64,000 nucleotides of DNA from Rhodospirillales bacterium (lineage in GTDB: Bacteria > Pseudomonadota > Alphaproteobacteria > Rhodospirillales_A > JACZKS01), in contig JABGRG010000009.1 in the NCBI GenBank assembly GCA_018648445.1, positions 1 to 64,000 on the forward strand. Reading direction: 5' to 3'. Positions 7,372-16,260 of this stretch are shown piece by piece. Position numbers and translations under genes: made by a program. Every line of letters starts with the position of its first letter. Within the stretch, counting starts at the first letter, position 1. The notes under the pieces were generated by a model, which was not told the DNA's origin, made no database searches, and worked only from the letters and a program-made list of their open reading frames with translations.

Positions 7372-8655
7372 ATGCGCGTTGAAATGAGCTACGGTCGGGG
7401 GACGTTGCCGGTTGATCTGGATGACGATTGGAAAGTGACCGTCATTGAAAAACCGGATATGCCGGTTCTGGGTGATCCGGATGCAGCCGTGGAAGCCGCG
7501 GTGGGTGCGCCGCTCGGTTGCCCGCCCCTTTCCGAACTGGCCCAATCAGCCAAAACAGCCTGCATTCTGATTTGCGATATCACCCGGCCCGTTCCCAACG
7601 GCACGGTGTTACCGGTTCTGATCCGCACGCTCCTGGAAGCCGGAATGCAAGCCGACAACATTCAGGTTCTGGTCGCCACCGGCCTGCACCGGCCCAACGA
7701 GGGTGCCGAGTTGGCCGAACTGGTGGGCGATCCGTGGGTTCTGGAAACGGTTAAAATCGACAACCATTTCGCCCGCAACGATGCCGATCACGTATCCCTG
7801 GGAAAAACAAAACGCGGCACCGTGGTGCGGCTGGACAAACGCTTCGTGCACGCCGACCTGCGCATCGCCACGGGACTGGTGGAGCCCCACTTCATGGCTG
7901 GTTTTTCGGGCGGACGGAAAGTCGTCACGCCGGGCGTAGCCCATGCCGAAACCATCACCACCCTGCACACGGCACCCTTCATGGAGCACGAAAACGCCGC
8001 CAATCTGGTATTGGACGGCAACCCTCTGCACGAGGAACAGCTTGAGGTCATCGGGCTTCTGGGCAGCGTGTACGCGGTCAATACGGTCATTGATGATACG
8101 CGCCGGCTTTCCTTCGTCAATTTCGGAGAAATCGGAAAAAGTCACCTTCAGGCCGTCGATTTCATCATGAAATACGCGGTCGTTTCGATACCGGAACGAT
8201 TTTCGACGGTGCTCAGCAGCAGCGCCGGATATCCGCTGGACAAAACCTATTATCAAACCGTCAAAGGCATGGTTTCGCCCATCGACATCCTGAAACCCGG
8301 CGGCGACATCATCATTGTGTCGGAAATTTCCGAAGGGTTCGGATCGCCCGAATACCTGGACGCGCAGAAACGCCTGATCGAAAAGGGGACCGACGGTTTC
8401 ATCGAGAGCATTCTCCATAAATCCCACGCGGCCATTGATGAATGGCAGACGGAATATCAGATCAAGGCCATGCGGGTGGGATCGATCCAGCTTTACACCG
8501 AGGCGCTTAGCCAAGAGGAACGCGCGCTAACGGGGGTCGAACTGATTGGCTCGGTGGAAGATGCCCTACGGCGCAGCGTCGCGCGCCACGGCAACTCCGA
8601 GATCGCGGTTATTCCGGAAGGCCCCTACGTGGTGCCGCTTTATTCCGAAGACTGA
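7372..8655 (+). CDS. larA: LarA-family nickel-dependent racemase/epimerase
   Basis: 427-residue cytoplasmic enzyme that interconverts stereoisomers of a 2-hydroxy acid with the nickel-pincer nucleotide cofactor. All key residues of lactate racemase LarA are present at nearly the same numbers: His106 (TGLHR), His173 (VEPHF), Lys183 (SGGRK, which carries the cofactor) and His199 (TTLH). The start ATG at 7372 follows AAAAGAAG; ATG 7384 is an alternative. Its 3' end overlaps larB by 16 bp in convergent orientation. LarA homologues act on several hydroxy acids, so lactate is only one possible substrate. Confidence 0.9.
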   Translation: MRVEMSYGRGTLPVDLDDDWKVTVIEKPDMPVLGDPDAAVEAAVGAPLGCPPLSELAQSAKTACILICDITRPVPNGTVLPVLIRTLLEAGMQADNIQVLVATGLHRPNEGAELAELVGDPWVLETVKIDNHFARNDADHVSLGKTKRGTVVRLDKRFVHADLRIATGLVEPHFMAGFSGGRKVVTPGVAHAETITTLHTAPFMEHENAANLVLDGNPLHEEQLEVIGLLGSVYAVNTVIDDTRRLSFVNFGEIGKSHLQAVDFIMKYAVVSIPERFSTVLSSSAGYPLDKTYYQTVKGMVSPIDILKPGGDIIIVSEISEGFGSPEYLDAQKRLIEKGTDGFIESILHKSHAAIDEWQTEYQIKAMRVGSIQLYTEALSQEERALTGVELIGSVEDALRRSVARHGNSEIAVIPEGPYVVPLYSED

Positions 8656-9302
8656 GATTTAAGAATACGAAGCGCCGCGCAGGCCGCGCCATAACCGTTG
8701 TCGATGTTGGTCGCCAATACGCCCGGTGCACAGCTTGCCAGCGCCGAATGCAGCGCGGTTTCGCCCTTGTTTGAGACGCCGTAGCCGGTCGAGGTGGGAA
8801 CGGCGATCACCGCGCCCGGCACCTGCCCGCCCAGAACCGAAAAAATCGCGCCGTCCATGCCCGCCACCATGATGACGATCGGATGGAGCTTGATCTCCTC
8901 GATACGATCCAGCAATCGCCACAAACCGGCGACCCCCACATCAACGATTTCAGTACAGGCTTCGCCGTAAACGGCCAACGTGCGAACCGCTTCGCGGGCC
9001 ACACCCTTGTCGGAAGTCCCGGCGGTAATCACCGCGATGCGGGCTGCATGATCCGTGGCGGGAAGCGCGCCAAGAACGCCGGTGCGCGAAATTTCCTCGT
9101 AATCCAGTTTGCTTTGCAGGGCTTGGGGCAGAGCATCGAAGGCGTCCTTTTCAAGCCGCGTCAACAGGATCGGGTGATCGCCGTCGACGGCTTCATGGCA
9201 GATACCGACAATTTGTTCGGTGGTCTTTCCCTCGCAAAAAACCGCTTCGGCCAGACCGATGCGTTCCCGCCGCGCCGCATCCCATACGGCATCGGAATTC
9301 AT
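8640..9302 (-). CDS. larB: LarB, nickel-pincer cofactor carboxylase
   Basis: 220 residues of the AIR-carboxylase (PurE-like) superfamily. LarB carboxylates nicotinic acid adenine dinucleotide and cleaves it to pyridinium-3,5-biscarboxylic acid mononucleotide, the first step of nickel-pincer cofactor synthesis. The core VITAGTSD, VDVGVAG and PTSTGYGVS motifs are present. Its ATG overlaps the larE stop by 4 bp (ATGA), so the two are translationally coupled. It is the last gene of the minus-strand operon and runs tail-to-tail into larA. Confidence 0.92.
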   Translation of the reverse strand: MNSDAVWDAARRERIGLAEAVFCEGKTTEQIVGICHEAVDGDHPILLTRLEKDAFDALPQALQSKLDYEEISRTGVLGALPATDHAARIAVITAGTSDKGVAREAVRTLAVYGEACTEIVDVGVAGLWRLLDRIEEIKLHPIVIMVAGMDGAIFSVLGGQVPGAVIAVPTSTGYGVSNKGETALHSALASCAPGVLATNIDNGYGAACAALRILKSQSSE

Positions 9303-10120
9303 GCGATTTGATCCTTAAGGAACGCGCTGCCCATTTTGTAGGCCTCGAACGGAACGTCGCCTTCAAGGCCCGTTGCCACCGCCAACCGGGAGACTTCTTC
9401 GCGAACACCCTTTCCGTCATCCGACAGAACTGCGGCAAGCCCCGCTTCATCCAGTTCCACGGCGGCGCCCGTGCCACGCACCCGGCAACGCACCGCGCCC
9501 GGTTCGCTTAACCAGTCGCGCACCATCGTTTCAACGGCGTGAACGAACGCAAGCGCCTCTGGGGTGACCGGAATGCCCGTTTCAATGCGGCTGGACAGGC
9601 ACGGCGACGCGGGCAATTCGGCCACCTCGCCCAGTCCCAATGCGCGCGCCACTTCGCGCACGCCCGCCTTATCGATGCCCGCTTCAACGAAGGGATGGCG
9701 AACGCCGTTGTTTGCGGCGGCTTCCATTCCGGGCCGGTAGTCGCCCAGATCATCCTTGTTGGCTCCGGAAACAACCTGACGGTCGGTCAGGCCCGCAATC
9801 GACCCGTAAAGCGCCGTTTTGCAGAAGAAGCAACGGTTGACCGGATTGGCCACATAGCTTTCGTCGGCGAATTCACCGGCGTCGATCACGCGAAGGGTCC
9901 AGCCCTCGCGTTCCGCCAGCGCGCGGGTTCTTGCCGTCGCTTCCGCCGGAACAGCGGGAGAAGTAGCGTGGATCATTTCCACATCGTTGCCCAGCCGCCG
10001 ATAGGCGGCCTGAGCCAGGGTCAGGCTGTCCACGCCGCCGCTCACGGCGACGGTCACGCGGCTCATTGCATCAAGCACCGCGTTCAGTTTCTGTATCTCA
10101 ATAGGAGCCGACTGGTTCAT
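9299..10120 (-). CDS. larE: LarE, nickel-pincer cofactor sulfur transferase
   Basis: 273 residues. The PP-loop ATP pyrophosphatase motif SGGVDS is at 27-32. LarE converts the two carboxylates of the LarB product into thiocarboxylates. Cys174 (ASPCLSSR) matches the sacrificial sulfur-donor Cys of the Lactiplantibacillus enzyme. Two more cysteines at 97 and 100 (CFFC) give the three-Cys pattern of LarE enzymes that hold a [4Fe-4S] cluster and act catalytically instead of sacrificing their own sulfur. Coupled by 4-bp overlaps to larC upstream and larB downstream. Confidence 0.92.
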   Translation of the reverse strand: MNQSAPIEIQKLNAVLDAMSRVTVAVSGGVDSLTLAQAAYRRLGNDVEMIHATSPAVPAEATARTRALAEREGWTLRVIDAGEFADESYVANPVNRCFFCKTALYGSIAGLTDRQVVSGANKDDLGDYRPGMEAAANNGVRHPFVEAGIDKAGVREVARALGLGEVAELPASPCLSSRIETGIPVTPEALAFVHAVETMVRDWLSEPGAVRCRVRGTGAAVELDEAGLAAVLSDDGKGVREEVSRLAVATGLEGDVPFEAYKMGSAFLKDQIA

Positions 10121-11295
10121 TCGTCCTTTGCTTTCGTCGCTTTTCTTTCGGCGTTTGCCCTGGTTGAAGCGCGGGCCGCACGCCCGCCGTCTATTCCGGC
10201 GATATCATCCATCTCGGCCTTGGCCGACACCTCGCCACCGGGCCGTTCCACGACCTTGGTCCGCACGCCGTCCACTTCTACTTGGCTGCGTGCAAGCTCC
10301 ATCCGGCGGGCCACATGCCAGCGCAGACCGATGGTCGTCGTTTCGGCAAAACAGGCGGCCGCCACGTCATCGACAGCGGCAGGCCGACACAAGATGCGCA
10401 CACTCACGGCCATCCGGCCCTTTTTACCGAACACCGGCGTTTGCATCACATCCAGAACGTCGCCCCGCGCACGAAGGTTGTCAAGGCCGACAGCCAGATC
10501 TTCGGGCGTTTGATCGTCGATCTCGAACTCGATCACGGCAACGTCGGTTGACGCTTCGCCCACCGTTTTTTCAAACACCATTGCCCGCAAAATGTTGGGA
10601 AGGCCCGGAAATTCCTTCGTTCCAAAACCCGTTCCGTCAACGGCCAGTTTCATGCCGCGCGACGGACCCGTCCCGGCGGGGGCCAGATGCTTGAGGATGG
10701 CGGCCCCCGTCGGCGTAATGCGTTCGCCGGGAAGGCCGTCGTCGAAGGTCTCAAAACCGCGAAGAAGCCGCGCCGTCGCCGGTGCGGGTACGGGCAAAAT
10801 TCCGTGCGCCGTCTTGACGCGGCCTGAGCCCGTCGGCAAGGCGGAAACCGACCAATCGGCATCGCCCAGCGCATCAATCAGATGCGCCGCGCCGACGATA
10901 TCGGCCAGCGAATCCCAATCGGCGACCTCGTGGAAGTGAACGTCCTCGGGGTCCATGCCGTGAACCGCGCCCTCGGCCTCGGCCAGAATGGCGAAGATCG
11001 CCACGGCACGCCTTTTCACGCCGTCCGCCAGCGCGCTTTCTTCGATCATGGCGCGGATTTTCTTGAACGTGTGCGGCGGATGACCGGCGTTTTCCGCAGG
11101 TCCGGTAACGTCGAAGCGCAGTCCGGTCAGTCCCGAGGCGTGATGGTGGGCAATCTCGACCGCCCAATTTTGCGGCAAGCCCGCCGCGCGGATCGCCTCC
11201 AGGAGCCCGTCACGAAGGTCGGGGCGGGCATCCAGCATGGCGGCCAGAAACATGTCTCCGGCAACGCCGCCAACAGCGTCGAGATGAATGTGCAT
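10117..11295 (-). CDS. larC: LarC, nickel insertion protein
   Basis: 392 residues. LarC inserts nickel into the pincer nucleotide in a CTP-dependent reaction. It begins directly with the conserved LDAVGGVAGDMFLAAMLD block, and the central HFHEV and SALPTGSGRVKTAHG motifs are intact. In Lactiplantibacillus larC is split into two frames joined by programmed frameshifting; here it is one continuous frame. The C-terminal 30 residues are Ala/Lys/Arg-rich. It is 24 bp after the alcohol dehydrogenase gene and overlaps larE by 4 bp. Confidence 0.92.
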   Translation of the reverse strand: MHIHLDAVGGVAGDMFLAAMLDARPDLRDGLLEAIRAAGLPQNWAVEIAHHHASGLTGLRFDVTGPAENAGHPPHTFKKIRAMIEESALADGVKRRAVAIFAILAEAEGAVHGMDPEDVHFHEVADWDSLADIVGAAHLIDALGDADWSVSALPTGSGRVKTAHGILPVPAPATARLLRGFETFDDGLPGERITPTGAAILKHLAPAGTGPSRGMKLAVDGTGFGTKEFPGLPNILRAMVFEKTVGEASTDVAVIEFEIDDQTPEDLAVGLDNLRARGDVLDVMQTPVFGKKGRMAVSVRILCRPAAVDDVAAACFAETTTIGLRWHVARRMELARSQVEVDGVRTKVVERPGGEVSAKAEMDDIAGIDGGRAARASTRANAERKATKAKDE

Positions 11296-11319
11296 TTAAG
11301 TATCGGGCCTCTATCCGCG

Positions 11320-12486
11320 TCAAAGTCGCCGTTCGACGAGTTCGGTAACCTCTTCGCTTGAGAGAATCAAGGGATTGCTTTTCATGCCGCCCGGATTGCT
11401 GGCCGCCACGACCTTGCCGACCTCTTCCGCCGTCATGCCGAATTCGCCCAGTTTGGCAATGCCGGTGCGCTCGGTCCAATCGGCCAACGTCGCCACCAGA
11501 CCATCGTCCGTGCCCGAAAGCAACCGGCCAACGCGGGCGTATTTCGCAAGCGCAATGTTTTCGGGATCGCGTTCTTTCAGGGCGCGGATATTAATTTCGG
11601 TGGCCACGGCCAAAAGGGTTCCGCAGACCACGCCGTGAGGCGCAGGAAAGAAAGCGCCCAGAGGCGAGGCCAGCGCATGAACAGAGCCCAGCCCGGTTTG
11701 CGCCAGCGTAATCCCAGACATCAAGGATGCATACGCGATATCGGCCCGCCCGGCGGACGCGCGGGCGCTTTGTCGCCCTGCTTCCTCCCACGCCGCGAAG
11801 AAACCGCGCGCGAAGGCTTCCAGACCCGACCACGCAAGCGCGTCCGTCATGGCGCTGGCTTTGGGCGAAACGTAACCTTCCAGAAGCTGGGTGAATGCGT
11901 CCATGCCATTGGCGGAGATCAACGCCTGCGGGCAGGTTTGCAATAGTTCGGGGTCGACAATGGCGACTTGCGCGACCAATTGATCGTCGCGAAACGACTT
12001 CTTGAAACCGGCGGGTCCGCGGGAACTGAGAACCGCGTTCTTGGTCGCTTCGGTGCCGGTTCCGGCGGTGCTGGGCGCGGCGATGAAGGGTAGCGACGGC
12101 CCGTCGTAGGCAATGCCACGCCCGACGCCCTCGATATGATCCATCACCGAATTGCCCGTAACCATCAGCCCGGCGATGGCCTTGGCCGCATCCAGCGCGC
12201 TGCCGCCGCCCAGCCCGATCACCACATCGATACCGGACCCGTGGAACTTTGCCACCGCCGCGTCCACCAGATCGGGGGACGGTTCGTCGGCGACGACAAC
12301 CGTTTCGATTTCCAACGCCTCATTGAGGCTTCGCCAGACCGGCAAATCGCGCAGGGACCGCCGCCCCGTCACCACCAGCGCGCGGGTTCCGAAGGCGCGC
12401 GCCTCGGTGGACAACGCGTCGATCGCACCTTCACCGAAGACAATCCGGGGAAGCCGCGTGGTGGAAAACGGAGCGATTGCAGTCAT
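11320..12486 (-). CDS. Iron-containing alcohol dehydrogenase
   Basis: 388-residue group III (Fe-type) dehydrogenase, probably cytoplasmic. The dinucleotide motif GGGSALDAAK, the PSTAGTGTEAT segment and the metal-binding DAFTQLLEGY and GSVHALASPLGAFF blocks containing His are all visible. It is the fourth gene of an operon of MFS transporter, Gfo/Idh/MocA protein, monooxygenase-fold protein, this gene and larCEB. In that setting it may oxidise or reduce a hydroxy acid or aldehyde linked to the LarA substrate. Substrate cannot be read from the sequence; family members include maleylacetate reductases and hydroxybutyrate dehydrogenases. Confidence 0.88.
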   Translation of the reverse strand: MTAIAPFSTTRLPRIVFGEGAIDALSTEARAFGTRALVVTGRRSLRDLPVWRSLNEALEIETVVVADEPSPDLVDAAVAKFHGSGIDVVIGLGGGSALDAAKAIAGLMVTGNSVMDHIEGVGRGIAYDGPSLPFIAAPSTAGTGTEATKNAVLSSRGPAGFKKSFRDDQLVAQVAIVDPELLQTCPQALISANGMDAFTQLLEGYVSPKASAMTDALAWSGLEAFARGFFAAWEEAGRQSARASAGRADIAYASLMSGITLAQTGLGSVHALASPLGAFFPAPHGVVCGTLLAVATEINIRALKERDPENIALAKYARVGRLLSGTDDGLVATLADWTERTGIAKLGEFGMTAEEVGKVVAASNPGGMKSNPLILSSEEVTELVERRL

Positions 12487-12504
12487 TGATTCAGTCGCCT
12501 GTGA

Positions 12505-12801
12505 TCAGTCCGCCGGGAACAGACCGTCGTAGAAAACGGCTTCGCGCGGTTCGGCCATCATATCGGCCACCGCGTCTCGCCATGCGAGGTAATGGGCCGT
12601 TTCCTTGTGACCGGCGGCGGCCTCGCCGCTGACATAGGCTTCGTAAAGAACGAATTTGGTCGGGTCTTCCGAATCTTGCAAAACATCGAAGCGCCGGTTC
12701 CCGGCTTCCTCGATGGACCCCACATGATTTGCCCGGCTGGCCTCGATAAAATCGTCGACGCACTCGGGTTTGACTTTGACATGCACAAGCGTGACGTACA
12801 T
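12505..12801 (-). CDS. Antibiotic-biosynthesis-monooxygenase-fold protein (LsrG-like)
   Basis: 98 residues covering a single ABM ferredoxin-like domain: MYVTLVHVKVKP at the start, then NRRFDVLQDSEDPTKF and FVLYEAY, as in LsrG/YgiN-type proteins. The ATG at 12801 follows a GGGGGA site; the frame stays open upstream but codes for nothing conserved. It lies 18 bp before the alcohol dehydrogenase gene. LsrG-type members isomerise or degrade small phosphorylated sugars, others are quinol monooxygenases, so the reaction is open. Confidence 0.82.
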   Translation of the reverse strand: MYVTLVHVKVKPECVDDFIEASRANHVGSIEEAGNRRFDVLQDSEDPTKFVLYEAYVSGEAAAGHKETAHYLAWRDAVADMMAEPREAVFYDGLFPAD

Positions 12802-12850
12802 GGCGTTCCCCCATTTATTTTTGAAGGCGCGGATATTTGCAGCTTCGCGC

Positions 12851-14038
12851 TTAAATGTCGAGGGTCGCATCCACCCAGACGCTGCCCTCGGCGCTTGATT
12901 TTAGTGCGGCCTCGACGAATTTCATGCCGAGTGCGCCGTCCTCCACCGTGGCAAACGAGAAGGCCAGCGGGTCGGGTTCACGGCCCAGAATGCGCGCCGA
13001 GATGACATCCGCCACTTCGGTGTAGATGTTGGCGAAGGCTTCGATGACGCCTTCGGGGTGGCCCGGTTTCAGGCGGGTCACGCGATCGGCCGCCATGCTC
13101 AAATCGGCATTTCCGGCGAGGATTTTGCGCGGCGGCTCGCGATGGGGCATGAAATCCAGCTCGCCCGGGCGTTCTTGGTTCCACTCCATCCCGGCCTTGG
13201 TTCCGAACACCCGCAGACGCAACGGGTTGGCGTAGCCGGTAGCGAGCTTGCTGGCCCACAGCATCCCGCGCGCGCCGTTCTCGAAGCGCAACAGGATGTT
13301 GTTGTTGTCATCCAGTTGTCCGCCGGGAACGAAGGTCGAGATATCGGCGCACACTTCGGTCAGGCGAAGCCCCGTCACGAAAGAGGCCAGATGCTGGGCG
13401 TGGGTGCCGATATCGGCGATGCAGCCACCCGCTCCGGAGCGGGCCGGATCGCGCCGCCACGCATCGCGCGGTGAAGCCGCGTCTTCGGTCAGATCAACCC
13501 AGCTTTGCTGCGGATACTCGACCTGAACCAGACGGATATCGCCCAACGCGCCGCTTGTCGCCAGTTCGCGCGCGTGGCGCACCAGCGCATAGCCCGCATA
13601 GGCATGAGTCAACGCAAACACCAGACCCGAGCGCCGCACGCGCGCCACCAGATCAAGGGCGTCTTCCATGGTGTGGGTCAGCGGCTTGTCGCAAATCACG
13701 TGTACGCCCGTATCCAGAAACGCCAGCGTCGGGCCGTGGTGCAGATCGTTGGGGGTGACGATGGCGACGACCTCGATGCCGTCCTCGCGGGCGGCTTCCG
13801 CGCGCGCCATTTCGGCAAAGTCCTTGTAGGCCCGTTCGGGCGCGATCCCGACGTCGGCGGCCGACGCCGCACCACGTTCCGGGTCCGACGACAAAGCGCC
13901 TGCCACCAGCTCGTAGCGGTCATCCAGCCGCGCAGCCATGCGATGGGACGATCCGATAAACGATCCCGCGCCGCCGCCAACCATGCCCAGACGCAACCGC
14001 CGGCCCAATCCCCCAAATCCTTCAGCCTGAATGGTCAT
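12851..14038 (-). CDS. Gfo/Idh/MocA family oxidoreductase
   Basis: 395 residues: an N-terminal NAD(P)-binding Rossmann domain (LGMVGGGAGSFIG at about 17-29) and a C-terminal alpha/beta substrate domain. EVVAIVTPNDLHH and the catalytic-lysine motif CDKPLT are clear. The start ATG 14038 has AAGGAG 8 bp upstream inside the end of the MFS gene, only 2 bp apart, so the genes are coupled. The family oxidises or epimerises sugars, inositols and sugar acids. Its place between a transporter and the racemase/dehydrogenase genes suggests a catabolic step on the imported compound. Confidence 0.9.
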   Translation of the reverse strand: MTIQAEGFGGLGRRLRLGMVGGGAGSFIGSSHRMAARLDDRYELVAGALSSDPERGAASAADVGIAPERAYKDFAEMARAEAAREDGIEVVAIVTPNDLHHGPTLAFLDTGVHVICDKPLTHTMEDALDLVARVRRSGLVFALTHAYAGYALVRHARELATSGALGDIRLVQVEYPQQSWVDLTEDAASPRDAWRRDPARSGAGGCIADIGTHAQHLASFVTGLRLTEVCADISTFVPGGQLDDNNNILLRFENGARGMLWASKLATGYANPLRLRVFGTKAGMEWNQERPGELDFMPHREPPRKILAGNADLSMAADRVTRLKPGHPEGVIEAFANIYTEVADVISARILGREPDPLAFSFATVEDGALGMKFVEAALKSSAEGSVWVDATLDI

Positions 14039-14040
14039 GG

Positions 14041-15342
14041 TTAACTCCTTTCGACCTGTTTGCAGTTGGTCTCGCGGGTCAAAACCGCTGCGAGGCAGGC
14101 AACCACGCCCGCCGCGATCAAGACGAGAAGCGCAGTTTTGAAATTTTCCACCGAGTAGATTCGCGCGCCCTCCACCATGCGGCCATCCCAGCCCAAATCC
14201 AGCAAGGCCCCGATCAGGGGCTGGAAGCACGCACTGGTTCCCATGACGGCCATGTTAACGAAACTAACGGATGTCGCCGCAACATGCTTGCCGTTGTTCT
14301 CTCGCCCCGTGGCGAAACAAAGGACCATGGCGCCTGAAAAAATGCCGTGAATCAACAGCAATCCCTGAACCGCGATCAGCGGCAGACCCGGCAGATAAAG
14401 GGCGCACGAAAGCGTTGCCAGACCGCCAATGCCGCCCACAAGCATGGGCGCTTTCCGTCGCCCCATCCGATCGGAAACCCACCCTGCCAACGGCGCGCCG
14501 ATGGCCCAGCCAACCAGCATCAACGTGGCCGTCAGCGCCGCTGCCGGGCGGCTAAGTCCGTAGGTTGCCATCATATAAGGCACGCACCACAATCCGCCAA
14601 ATGCCAGCACCGACACCCCCAGCATTCCGCCGAAAAGGCCGCAGGTCCAGCTTTGGCTGTTGGCCAACACTTCCTTCAACCCGCGAACGATCCCGGTTTT
14701 ACCCGCGGGCGCGTCGCCCCCGTAAGAACGCGTGGTGCGCGGCACAAAAAACCAGATCAGAACGGCCAGAATGACAGCGCCGATGGCCGCCGAGCCCATG
14801 GTGGTCCGCCATCCGGCCACGTCGATCATTTGGGCCAGCGGCGCTTGTCCCCCGATCCCGCCGGCCATGCCGATCAACAGTGTGAAACCGGTAATCTGGG
14901 CGAACCGGCTGGCCGGAAGCATCTGGCCGCAAATTTGCAGCGTTCCGAGCCAGGCAACACCCGCCCCCGCGCCCACCAGAAACCGTCCCGCGTAAGCCAG
15001 CTGGACGTTCGGCGCAACGGCGAACAAAAGACTGCCCGCCCCGCACAGCAGGGCAGCCGCCGCCAGCATCCTTCGTGGCCCGTAGCGGTCAATCAAAACC
15101 CCAAAGGGGATTTGCAAACTGGCGTAGGCGTAAAAGTAAAAAGCGGTCAGATTGCCGAGGATGGCCCCCGAAACCTGAAAATCGGACATCAGGTCGGTGA
15201 CCATGACGCTGGGCGCCACCCGCTGGAAATACCCGTAACAATAAAAAAGCGCGCCCAGGAACCAGGCGAACCACGCCATGGGGGTTGCGGTTATCTCGAC
15301 CGACCCCGCTTTCGTTTCTTGTTTTGTCATGCCTGTTTTCAT
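14041..15342 (-). CDS. MFS transporter
   Basis: 433-residue inner-membrane protein with about 12 hydrophobic segments and the major-facilitator loop 2-3 motif (GVLIDRYGPRRM) plus its repeat in the second half (GWVSDRMGRRK). It is the first gene of the putative minus-strand operon that ends with larCEB. Start could be Met1 or Met5. The substrate is unknown; the neighbouring hydroxy-acid racemase and dehydrogenases make an organic or sugar acid likely. Confidence 0.88.
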   Translation of the reverse strand: MKTGMTKQETKAGSVEITATPMAWFAWFLGALFYCYGYFQRVAPSVMVTDLMSDFQVSGAILGNLTAFYFYAYASLQIPFGVLIDRYGPRRMLAAAALLCGAGSLLFAVAPNVQLAYAGRFLVGAGAGVAWLGTLQICGQMLPASRFAQITGFTLLIGMAGGIGGQAPLAQMIDVAGWRTTMGSAAIGAVILAVLIWFFVPRTTRSYGGDAPAGKTGIVRGLKEVLANSQSWTCGLFGGMLGVSVLAFGGLWCVPYMMATYGLSRPAAALTATLMLVGWAIGAPLAGWVSDRMGRRKAPMLVGGIGGLATLSCALYLPGLPLIAVQGLLLIHGIFSGAMVLCFATGRENNGKHVAATSVSFVNMAVMGTSACFQPLIGALLDLGWDGRMVEGARIYSVENFKTALLVLIAAGVVACLAAVLTRETNCKQVERS

Positions 15343-15446
15343 CCCTGCCGCGTCGTTTATCGGGCATTGTGCGGGCGCATGAAAGCCCTATATCAGGATT
15401 TTGGCATTTGACATTGGGGGCCAAGCCCGTCAAAAGGTGCGCCGCA

Positions 15447-16241
15447 ATGGACGCTACAAACCCAGCCTTAACCGATTTTCCCCCGCTTCTTGAAGCGAAT
15501 GATCCGCCGGTTTTCGAGGCGCTCAATCGCCGGGGAAAAGCGCCGGTCTTTCTTCTGTGCTGTCATGCAGGCAGGGGCATCCCGCGCGAGCTGGGCGATC
15601 TTGGTTTGAACGCGCGCGATCAAACCCGTCATATATCGTGGGATATCGGCGCTGCCGAGGTTACCCGCAACCTGTCGAAACTTTTGGACGCTCCGGCGAT
15701 GCTGGCCAATTATTCGCGGCTGGTGATCGACCTGAACCGCCTTCCCGGCGCCTTCGATTCCATTCCGGGGGTCAGCGACAAAACCAGAATTCCGGGAAAC
15801 GGGGGCCTGAAAGATAGCGACCGCACACGGCGGCTGGACGGAATATTCTGGCCCTACCACAGCGCGACGGCCGATGCCTACGCCGAACATTGTGAACGCA
15901 TCGCCGACGCGGCCATGGTGACGATTCATTCCTTCACTCCGCGCCTGAACGGCGGTACCCTTCGTCATTGGGAGGCGGGTATCCTGTGGAACCGTGATGC
16001 GCGGCTGGCGCGGCCCATGATCGACTACCTGCGCAACAAGGCAGGGGTCTGCGTCGGCGAAAACGAGCCGTACTCGGGACAAAAACACGGATTCTCGCTT
16101 GATTATCACGCCGGAGACGCGGGACGCCCCCATCTGGCGATAGAGGTCCGGCAGGACCTGATCAGTACGCCCGAGGGGGCCGCGCGTTGGTCAAAGCTTC
16201 TGGCCGACGCTTTTTCAGAGGTGCTTCGCGCCGACGGTTAA
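15447..16241 (+). CDS. N-formylglutamate amidohydrolase family protein
   Basis: 264 residues. The family (HutG-type) hydrolyses N-formyl-L-glutamate to formate and glutamate. CCHAGRGIP (metal-binding His), the VIDLNR block, VTIHSFTP (second His) and AIEVRQDL (catalytic Glu) are visible. The start ATG 15447 has AAGGTG upstream. No other histidine-utilisation genes are nearby. The next gene, 19 bp away, is a YbdK-type carboxylate-amine ligase, so the pair may act on an amide or peptide rather than in histidine breakdown. Confidence 0.87.
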   Translation: MDATNPALTDFPPLLEANDPPVFEALNRRGKAPVFLLCCHAGRGIPRELGDLGLNARDQTRHISWDIGAAEVTRNLSKLLDAPAMLANYSRLVIDLNRLPGAFDSIPGVSDKTRIPGNGGLKDSDRTRRLDGIFWPYHSATADAYAEHCERIADAAMVTIHSFTPRLNGGTLRHWEAGILWNRDARLARPMIDYLRNKAGVCVGENEPYSGQKHGFSLDYHAGDAGRPHLAIEVRQDLISTPEGAARWSKLLADAFSEVLRADG

Positions 16242-16260
16242 GTATGAGGAGCGCGCGGCC

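Noticed and set aside
14347..15411. Plus-strand open frame of 354 codons
   Set aside because: Antisense to the MFS transporter; His/Arg/Gln-rich with no family features.
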